The notes beneath the pieces are model-generated. The model was not told the DNA's origin. It did not search any database and worked only from the letters and a program-made list of their open reading frames with translations. Position numbers and translations under genes: made by a program. From DATEPR01 sp036503065 (GTDB lineage Bacteria > Actinomycetota > Actinomycetes > Mycobacteriales > Pseudonocardiaceae), in NCBI GenBank assembly GCA_036503065.1, contig DASXXM010000069.1, forward strand, positions 1 to 20,798: a stretch of DNA of 20,798 nt, read 5' to 3'. Below are positions 14,913 to 20,798 of this stretch, piece by piece; the stretch's first letter is position 1, and each line of letters starts with the position of its first letter.

Positions 14913-17564
14913 TCACTCCTTGTCGGTGTCGGTTACCGCGGCCCTTGACTGGTCCAGGAAGCGGTCAAGGGTGAACAGGGGGTCGGGCGTCGGATCGGTC
15001 AGTTGGCGTACGGCCAGCAACACGCCGGCCGATCCGGACCATAGGTCCGCGGACAGCCGTTGGCCGGGGTCGCCGAGCCATGCCAGGCCGTCCTCCCGGG
15101 GGATGGCGTGGCGGAACAAGCCGCGCGCGCTGGTTACCGCCGCGTCCGTCAGGTCGGGGCGAGCGAGCCTGCGGCCCGCTTCGGCCAGGGTCATCGTCAG
15201 GCCGGCCAGTCCGGGGAACAGGCCGGGGAGGGCGGTGAATCTGGAGGTGCACGACTGTAGGCAGCGGGCCTGTACCTCGGGTGCGCCCAGTTTGGCGTCC
15301 GGCTCGGAGTCGTCCGCCGCGCTGAGCGGGGCTGGGGTGTCGAAGTCGTGGTCCGGGTTGTGGGCGAGGTAGCGGGAGAGGACCTCGACATAGCCCGCGC
15401 TGCCGACGTGCAGGTAGGGCACTATTCGGCGGTCGTCGGCGGAGAAGCGGAAGGACAGTGCTTGTACGGGGGTGAGCACGCCGTGGGCCAGTTCATCGCG
15501 CAGTAGCCGCATGCCTCGGGTCAGGACGGCTTCGTCGCCGGTGATTCGGGCCAGGTAGTACAGGGCGAGGGCCACTCCTGGCCGGCCGCCGATCAGGCCG
15601 GTCGGATATTCGGTGCTGAGTCCGGTTTCGAGCGCGTCGCCGGCCGGGATGGCGTCAAGCAGGCGTGCGGCCGCCGTCAGCCTGCGTTCGTCGCCGTGGC
15701 GGCAGTAGGCGGTCAGGAGGGCCAGCGCGGTTCCGGCCGCGCCGCCGCCGAGGGTGGCGGATGTCGTGTTGAGCGGATGGTCCGTTGCGGCGTCCAGCAG
15801 GGTGTCCGCGGCTTCCGGTTCGCCCAGGTCGGCCAGTACGCACGCGATGCCCGCCGTGCCGAAGAACAGTCCGGGTGGGGTGACGTCGACGGCGGCCAGT
15901 GAGTCGTCGCGGAGTCTGCGGACGACCGCGGGGTCGATCGGTCGGTTCGCGCGATGCAGGGCGTGTAGTACGCCTGCGGTGCCGGTGGCGACCGAGCGGG
16001 TGTTGGTTCGCAGGCCCAGCGGGTTTGTCGGGTACACCCGGCGGGGGTGGTCGGGCTGGGCCATCGCGGCCAGTGTGTCGGCTGTTCGGTCGGCCAGGCG
16101 GCGGAGTTCGGTCGCCGTATCCGCGCGGATCGTCGCCGGCGTGGGCAGCCGCGGTTGGGTGGGCGGTACTCGATCGGCGGTGGCCAGCCGCCACAGGCGT
16201 GGCGGGACGGTGGCCACTTCGGCCAGGTCGGCCTGTAGGTGGGGGAGGACTTCCGGTTCCCGTTCGACGACGTCGTTGAGTGGAAACAACAGCAACAGTG
16301 CCAGGTTCGCCAGGCCGCGCCGGTCGACGACGACCGGGTCGTGCCATGCGAGAGTTCGTGCGTCGCGTGGTAGGTAGCCTGGCGTGCCCATCACCAGGTG
16401 TACGTCGTCGATGCGTTGTGCTGCTTCGAAATCGACCAGGCGAGGATGGTCGTCGTCGACCAGCACGTTGTTGGGGCTCAGGTCGACGAACACGAAGCCC
16501 AGGTCGTGCAGGCGGCGTAGCTGGTCGTCGAGGTGGTCCAGCAGAGTCAGGCAGCGCTCGTAGTACGCGGCGAAGGCTGCTGCTGGTTCGCCGGCACGAA
16601 CGGCGGGGTTGTGCGTGGTCATCCATCGGTACAGCGGCATGCCGGGTACGAACTCGGTCGCCAGATAGCTGTGTTCCCAGTGGTGGAACAGTTCGGCCGG
16701 TCGTGGACAGATACCGGGGTCGGCGGCGTGCAGGGTACGCAGTGTCAGGTACTCGCCGGCCAGCCGTGCCTTCGCGTCACTGCCGTCCGACGCGTATCCG
16801 TTGTGGGCCCGCGCCTCCTTGACGAACACGGTCTCGCCGGCCGGAGAGCGGAATCGATAGGCGCCACCGGCGTTGGCGTGTCGTAGGACTTCCACGAAGG
16901 TGTAGCCGTGGAAGGCAATCTCGGCGCGGCCGGCGCCCGACGGCGGCACTCGGAACGGGTCCTCGACGCCGGGCGGCAGGTGGAACTCGGGGCGTCGCTC
17001 GTCGTCGATCTCGCTGCCGTCCGGCGCGAGCATGGTGGGCACCGTGGTGCCGTCCGCGGTGATGCGGGAGCGGGAGGTGAAACCGCCGTATCGATATGAG
17101 ACGCACTTGCTGTCCGCGAAACGGCGGTCCGTCAGGACATAAGGCCCCTCGATACCGGCGAGATCGGTGGTCAGGCGTTCCAGCACCGCACGACACAGTT
17201 CGGTGTCCTGCGGATACAGCGCGCAGAACTTGCCGCTCTGAATGCGATCGGCGTGTTTCGCGTGGGCGTGCCGGAAAGCGGTGCGGCCGGCGAGGTGTTT
17301 GAACGGGATGCGGAATTCCGTGCCGGCGGTGGCCACGACCTCCAGCACCGGCTGGGCGTTCGCCAGCGAACTGGACACGTGGATCTTCCATGCCTGCTCG
17401 GGACGGCGGGCACCGGGATATGTCCAGAAAGTCCATGGACCGGTGTCCTGGCTACGCCATTCGGGTGGGACACTGCGGGGCCGATATCGCTTTCCGGGGT
17501 CGCCGGATTCCCAGGATTCGTAGAAGTCGTCGTCGGCGAGCAGGAAAGACAGGTCGACGGCCAC
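14913..17564 (-). CDS. lanKC: Class III lanthionine synthetase (RamC/LabKC type)
   Basis: This 883-residue protein has the three-part LanKC layout: an N-terminal phosphoSer/Thr lyase-like domain (about 1-220, with WKIHVSSS at 59-66), a kinase domain and a C-terminal LanC-like cyclase. The kinase shows Lys249 in VFVKEAR, the catalytic loop VDLSPNN around Asp361 and Asn366, and metal-binding DFE at 378-380. The cyclase has Gly-rich repeats FFGTAGIA, GGRPGVALAL, GSAGYVEVL, PGLFPGLAGL and WSGSAGVLLA. It lacks the Cys and Cys-His zinc ligands of class I, II and IV cyclases, so it is class III. It phosphorylates and dehydrates Ser/Thr of the precursor encoded immediately downstream, and then forms the rings. 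The GTG at 17564 is preferred because GAAGGGG precedes it and it puts the conserved FYE at residues 14-16, as in RamC. ATGs at 17618 and 17627 remain possible. Confidence 0.92.
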   Translation of the reverse strand: MAVDLSFLLADDDFYESWESGDPGKRYRPRSVPPEWRSQDTGPWTFWTYPGARRPEQAWKIHVSSSLANAQPVLEVVATAGTEFRIPFKHLAGRTAFRHAHAKHADRIQSGKFCALYPQDTELCRAVLERLTTDLAGIEGPYVLTDRRFADSKCVSYRYGGFTSRSRITADGTTVPTMLAPDGSEIDDERRPEFHLPPGVEDPFRVPPSGAGRAEIAFHGYTFVEVLRHANAGGAYRFRSPAGETVFVKEARAHNGYASDGSDAKARLAGEYLTLRTLHAADPGICPRPAELFHHWEHSYLATEFVPGMPLYRWMTTHNPAVRAGEPAAAFAAYYERCLTLLDHLDDQLRRLHDLGFVFVDLSPNNVLVDDDHPRLVDFEAAQRIDDVHLVMGTPGYLPRDARTLAWHDPVVVDRRGLANLALLLLFPLNDVVEREPEVLPHLQADLAEVATVPPRLWRLATADRVPPTQPRLPTPATIRADTATELRRLADRTADTLAAMAQPDHPRRVYPTNPLGLRTNTRSVATGTAGVLHALHRANRPIDPAVVRRLRDDSLAAVDVTPPGLFFGTAGIACVLADLGEPEAADTLLDAATDHPLNTTSATLGGGAAGTALALLTAYCRHGDERRLTAAARLLDAIPAGDALETGLSTEYPTGLIGGRPGVALALYYLARITGDEAVLTRGMRLLRDELAHGVLTPVQALSFRFSADDRRIVPYLHVGSAGYVEVLSRYLAHNPDHDFDTPAPLSAADDSEPDAKLGAPEVQARCLQSCTSRFTALPGLFPGLAGLTMTLAEAGRRLARPDLTDAAVTSARGLFRHAIPREDGLAWLGDPGQRLSADLWSGSAGVLLAVRQLTDPTPDPLFTLDRFLDQSRAAVTDTDKE

Positions 17565-17641
17565 GTTCACCCCTTCACCTGGCGAGTTGATGCCGTACTC
17601 TACCGTCGGAAGAGCCATATCCGGCATGGTCGGAGGTTCGG

Positions 17642-17797
17642 ATGCACCGAATGAGGGTCGCCATCATCGCGCTTGTGGTGGGGGCGGGTGTTGTCCTGAG
17701 TGGGCTGCCGGCCGCGGCGGTGACCGTGCAGGTGGGTGCGGTGGCGCCGTTCACGTGTCCGCCGCGGCAGTCGCCCGGCTTCTGTCCCGGCGGATGA
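17642..17797 (+). CDS. Small secreted peptide with two cysteines (51 aa)
   Basis: The ORF has a good SD (GGAGG, 17632-17636, spacer 5 nt) and encodes a typical signal peptide: MHRMR charged start, hydrophobic core VAIIALVVGAGVVLSG, and an Ala-rich cleavage region LPAAA. The predicted mature part is about 25 residues, with Cys39 and Cys48 in the segment TCPPRQSPGFCPGG, rich in Pro and Gly and suited to one disulfide. I do not recognise the family. The gene lies between divergent lanKC and the exporter at 17930, on the exporter strand. It could be an extracellular accessory or immunity peptide of the lanthipeptide module, or an unrelated secreted peptide. It has no features of a modified-peptide leader. 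Confidence 0.6.
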   Translation: MHRMRVAIIALVVGAGVVLSGLPAAAVTVQVGAVAPFTCPPRQSPGFCPGG

Positions 17798-17929
17798 GTC
17801 GCGTCGTCGCGCTCGGCCCGGCCGCCTGAACCGGATTCGCTCCGGCGCCGGTGGAATTCGGCGTGGTCATCGGCGACCCTGGTCACGCCGCACGTGGTGC
17901 GGTTTCCGCGTCACCACAGGGGGATTCCA

Positions 17930-19918
17930 GTGTCGTCGACGACCGCAGAACAATCCACGCCGACGTCCGGGCTCGCCGGTCACGGCGACGGGACCGCGCC
18001 GCTGATCGGCGTCGAGAACCTGGAGCCGCCGAAGTGGGCCTCGGTGGACGCGCAGGTCGCCGCGGCGAGCGTCTGGCGCACCGTGCGGTCGCTGCCCGCC
18101 ACGGTCGGCGTGGTGGTCGGACTGGCGTGGAGGACCTCGCGTGTGCTGACGGTGCTGGCCGGCGTGGTCCACTTCGCGTCGGGATGTGCGACCGCGTTCG
18201 GGCTGTTCGCCACCGCCAACGTGTTCACCTCGCTGTTGACCGTCGGCCCCACCCCGCACCGGGTGATCGCGGCGCTGCCCGCGATCGGCCTGGTCGTGGT
18301 CTCCTACGCGGTGCGGGCCCTGCTCGACGGCGCGGTCAGTGCGGTCGAGGGCACCCTGCGGCCGCACGTACGCCGGGCGGCCCAGGACTCGGTCAACGAA
18401 GCCGTGGCCGGGGTGGAGTTGATCGCCTGGGAGGACTCGGACTTCCGGGAACTGGCCCGGCAGGGCGGGCGGCACGGCGTGCAGGCCATCGACACCGGTG
18501 TGCGGTACATCGCGGAGATCGCGTCGTCGTTGATCTCCCTCACCGCCGCCATGGCCACCGCCGGATTCCTCAACCCGTGGCTGGCGCCCGTGCTGTTGCT
18601 GGCCGCGCTGGCCAACGCGTGGGCGGCGATGCGCGCGGCGAAGCAGGGCTACGCGTCGTTCCTGTCGTTGGTGGCTCGCCAGCTTCGGCTGGACGTGATC
18701 GAGAATGTGATGGTGGCCCGTGACGTGGCTGTCGAGCGGCACGCCCTGGTGTTGCAGGGCACGCTGCTGTCCGAGCACCGCCGGATCGCCGCCGACATCA
18801 CCGCGGAGTCCGTGCGGCTGGCGTACCGGCAGAACACCACCCGGATGATCGGGCGTGCGCTGGCCGGCACCGGCGCGGCCGCGGCGTATCTCGTGCTCGG
18901 TGTGCTGCTGTTCACGCGCGCGATGCCGCTGCCGCTGGGCGGCACCGCGGTGGTGGCGATGCGGCAGGCGTCCAGTGCGCTGTCCAACACCATGCGCGCG
19001 ATCAACTCGCTCTACGAGGAGTCGTTCTACATCGGCTTCTACCAACAGCTGCTGATCCAGGCCCGGCAACGCCGGCGGACCCACACCGGAATCAGCGCAC
19101 CGACGAACCCGGACACCATCCAGGTCGAATCGGTGTCGTTCACCTATCCCGGCCAGGACAGCCCCACGTTGCGGGACATCGACCTGACCGTTCGGCGCGG
19201 CGAGGTGATCGCCCTGGTGGGCCAGAACGGATCGGGCAAGACCACGCTGGCCAAACTGCTCGTCGGCCTCTACACCCCCACCGCCGGCACCGTGCGCTGG
19301 AACGACGTCGACCTGGCCGACGTCGACGCGGACACGGTGCACGCCCAGGTCGCGATCATCGCGCAGGAACCGGCCCGGTGGCCGATGACCGCCGCGCACA
19401 ACATCCGCATCGGCCGGTTGCGCCACGACGACACCGTCGAGGACCGTTGGCGGGTGGCGCTACGGGATTCCGGTGCCGACGAAGTGCTCGCCACGCTGCC
19501 GCACGGCCAGGACACCATCCTGTCCAAGCAGTTCACGAACGGCTCCGACCTGTCCGGCGGGCAATGGCAGCGGATGGGCGTGGCGCGCGGCATCTACCGC
19601 GACGCGGCGGTCCTCGTCGCCGACGAGCCGACAGCCGCGCTGGACGCCAAGGCAGAGGCCCGCGTGTTCGACGGTCTGCACCACGCCAGCCGCACAACCA
19701 ACGGCGGTGACCGCCCGACCAGGACCACGATCCTGATCACCCACCGGCTGGCCAACATCCGCCACGCCGACCGGATCATCGTGCTGGACCGGGGCCGCAT
19801 CGTCGAACACGGCGCCCATGACGACCTGATCACCGCAGGCGGCATCTACCGGGAGTTGTTCGACATCCAGGCAAGCGCCTACGCGAGCGACCCGGGCGCC
19901 ATCAACGTCACCGAATGA
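17930..19918 (+). CDS. ABC exporter, permease-ATPase fusion, of the lanthipeptide module
   Basis: This 662-residue half-transporter starts with about 60 hydrophilic residues, then a membrane domain (to about 380) and an ATPase domain. The ATPase has Walker A GQNGSGKTT (431-439), LSGGQ (541-545), Walker B VLVADEP (561-567) and H-loop His605 (THR). No C39 peptidase domain is present. The start is GTG at 17930, with AGGGGGA (17918-17924) 5 nt upstream; an in-frame GTG at 17894 lacks an SD. It is divergent from lanKC and probably exports the class III lanthipeptide, as RamA/RamB-type exporters do in related clusters; here only one half is present, so it would act as a homodimer. It differs clearly from the exporter pair at 7992-11676. 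Confidence 0.9.
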   Translation: MSSTTAEQSTPTSGLAGHGDGTAPLIGVENLEPPKWASVDAQVAAASVWRTVRSLPATVGVVVGLAWRTSRVLTVLAGVVHFASGCATAFGLFATANVFTSLLTVGPTPHRVIAALPAIGLVVVSYAVRALLDGAVSAVEGTLRPHVRRAAQDSVNEAVAGVELIAWEDSDFRELARQGGRHGVQAIDTGVRYIAEIASSLISLTAAMATAGFLNPWLAPVLLLAALANAWAAMRAAKQGYASFLSLVARQLRLDVIENVMVARDVAVERHALVLQGTLLSEHRRIAADITAESVRLAYRQNTTRMIGRALAGTGAAAAYLVLGVLLFTRAMPLPLGGTAVVAMRQASSALSNTMRAINSLYEESFYIGFYQQLLIQARQRRRTHTGISAPTNPDTIQVESVSFTYPGQDSPTLRDIDLTVRRGEVIALVGQNGSGKTTLAKLLVGLYTPTAGTVRWNDVDLADVDADTVHAQVAIIAQEPARWPMTAAHNIRIGRLRHDDTVEDRWRVALRDSGADEVLATLPHGQDTILSKQFTNGSDLSGGQWQRMGVARGIYRDAAVLVADEPTAALDAKAEARVFDGLHHASRTTNGGDRPTRTTILITHRLANIRHADRIIVLDRGRIVEHGAHDDLITAGGIYRELFDIQASAYASDPGAINVTE

Positions 19919-20016
19919 ATCAACGGACAGATCGGCTGTCGAAGCGAGCTGTCCACCTCACGGAAACGCACTCCGCGAACTGGTCGGCAGCCTGCTCACC
20001 AACGATGAGCGGCGGT

Positions 20017-20475
20017 TCACGGCCCGAACGATCGATCGATGCCGTCGAGCAGGAAGTCGAGGCCGGTGCGGAACGTTTGGTCGGCGTCCAGGTGGGCGCC
20101 GTCGCGTACGAACGTGGCCAACGCGGGGAATCGGCCGGTCGCGAAGCTCCGCTCCAGACAAGGCCCGAAGGTGGCCTGCCACTGCTTCTCGTCCATCCCG
20201 GTGGCCCGCTCGGCGCGCCGCTCGGCGATCTCCCGGCGCACCGCGCCGATCACGTACGCATCGACCGCGGTGACCGCCGGCGCGATCACGTCCACGTCGA
20301 GGCCGCGCAGCGCGGCCAGCACGGCCTCCATCCGCGCCAGCGCGTTCGGCCCCAGTTGGGGCCGTCCACCGATCAGGTCGGCGAGCCATTCGTGCCGGTG
20401 AGCCGTCTGCCGGGTGGTCTCGGCAAGGGAGCGCAGCACCTCCCGCCGCCAGGTGTCACGCTGCTCGGCGATGCC
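20017..20475 (-). pseudogene. TetR family regulator, C-terminal ligand-binding half only
   Basis: The frame from about 20475 down to the stop at 20017 reads like the C-terminal domain of a TetR regulator: TWRREVLRSLAETTRQ, then HRHEWLADLIGGRPQLGPN, then VIGAVRREIAE and FRTGLDFLLDGID. The N-terminal DNA-binding helix-turn-helix is missing. Upstream of TWRREV the same frame becomes non-protein-like because it is antisense to the monooxygenase remnant. Without a DNA-binding domain it cannot act as a normal repressor. The break lies near 20450-20475, the same place where the opposite-strand monooxygenase begins, so one deletion probably truncated both genes. Confidence 0.75.
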
Positions 20476-20708
20476 GCGCACCTGATGCCGCCGGTGGGGG
20501 AGGGGGCCAACATGGCGCTGCTCGACGGGGCACTGCTGGGCCTCGCGCTGGCCGCGCACCCGGACGACTTTCCCGCGGCCGTCAGGGAATACGAACGCGA
20601 GATGTTCGAACGCACCAGCGCTGCCGCCGGACGTCCGCGGACATGCAGGAATTGCTGATGTCGCCGGACGCCAGCCGGAGATTGCTCGCGTTCTTCCAAC
20701 CAGGCTGA
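20453..20708 (+). pseudogene. FAD-dependent monooxygenase, C-terminal fragment with frameshift
   Basis: The translation begins abruptly with VTLLGDAAHLMPP then VGEGANMALLDGALLG, the conserved FAD-binding GD motif region of TetX-like aromatic-ring monooxygenases, and continues to REYEREMFERTSAAA. The usual N-terminal GxGxxG FAD-binding domain is absent. At about 20625-20640 the frame shifts: the original frame stops at 20658, while the neighbouring frame restores a typical family end (SADMQELLMSPDASRRLL) and stops at 20706-20708. Truncation plus frameshift mark it as a dead gene. It faces away from the truncated TetR gene, as a divergent regulator/target pair would after loss of the middle. 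Confidence 0.8.
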
Positions 20709-20749
20709 AGGTAACGCGATCTGAGTTTACGCAGGTAGAAGACCTGCTG

Positions 20750-20798
20750 TCAGAAGATGTCGTTGTTCTTGCGGCCTGACCGCTGGGCCTCGGCATAG
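20750..20798 (-). CDS. C-terminus of an ORF entering from the right edge, ending KNNDIF
   Basis: The minus strand reads YAEAQRSGRKNNDIF followed by TGA; the start lies outside the window. The final codons resemble those at 13189-13236 (KNNDVC). Only 15 residues are visible, so it could be the end of a small precursor peptide or of any larger protein. The resemblance and the closeness of two peptide modules make a peptide gene worth considering, but nothing more can be said here. Confidence 0.35.
   Translation of the reverse strand, partial: YAEAQRSGRKNNDIF

Noticed and set aside
14913..17564. Class IV lanthionine synthetase
   Set aside because: The cyclase domain lacks the Cys and Cys-His-Gly zinc-ligand motifs expected of class IV enzymes; it fits class III.

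Overview
The window reads as chromosomal DNA of a high-GC actinomycete. Third codon positions are strongly G/C, GTG and TTG starts are common, Shine-Dalgarno (SD) sites are strong, and the gene families (a large ATPase LuxR regulator, RamC-type lanthionine synthetase, permease-ATPase fusion exporters) are typical of Pseudonocardiales or Streptomyces relatives. The genus is inferred and cannot be fixed from the sequence alone. No rRNA, tRNA, CRISPR array or intact insertion sequence was seen.

Left part (1-4900), housekeeping-like. A protein of unknown function on the minus strand (78-902) is divergent from a MoxR/ChlI-type AAA+ ATPase (1204-2607). The ATPase overlaps a VWA-domain protein (2604-4559) by a GTGA stop/start, so the two form a likely ATPase-plus-MIDAS-protein operon. 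A strong bidirectional hairpin (4563-4591) separates it from a convergent small S1-domain RNA-binding protein (4601-4849).

Middle part (4900-13200), the most unusual section. A long upstream region leads to a LAL-type LuxR regulator (5544-8105). Its 3' end overlaps by 114 bp the tail of an ABC exporter on the opposite strand (7992-9881). That exporter is coupled to a second one (9874-11676). Upstream of the pair, behind a near-perfect SD, lies a 10-codon ORF (11767-11799, MAYPPTTVGS) followed by a strong hairpin. Divergent from it, across a promoter region with four CCTACG hexamers, is a radical SAM enzyme (12071-13192) whose SPASM-like tail has no cysteines. Regulator, exporter pair, tiny peptide and radical SAM enzyme together look like a compact RiPP (ribosomally made, modified peptide) system. 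An alternative reading is that the 10-codon ORF is a leader-peptide attenuator for the exporters.

Right part (13200-19920). An NCS2 purine/uracil-type permease (13323-14663) sits between this module and a class III lanthipeptide module: lanKC (14913-17564), a translationally coupled 32-residue precursor (14809-14907) with its own terminator, a small secreted two-cysteine peptide (17642-17797) and an ABC exporter (17930-19918). No leader peptidase is visible.

Right edge (19920-20798), decay. The C-terminal half of a TetR regulator and the C-terminal end of a FAD monooxygenase face away from each other across one junction, as expected if a deletion removed both N-terminal halves and the shared promoter. 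The monooxygenase remnant also carries a frameshift. The C-terminus of a further ORF enters from the right edge and ends in KNNDIF. A related stretch ending in KNNDVC lies just past the radical SAM gene.
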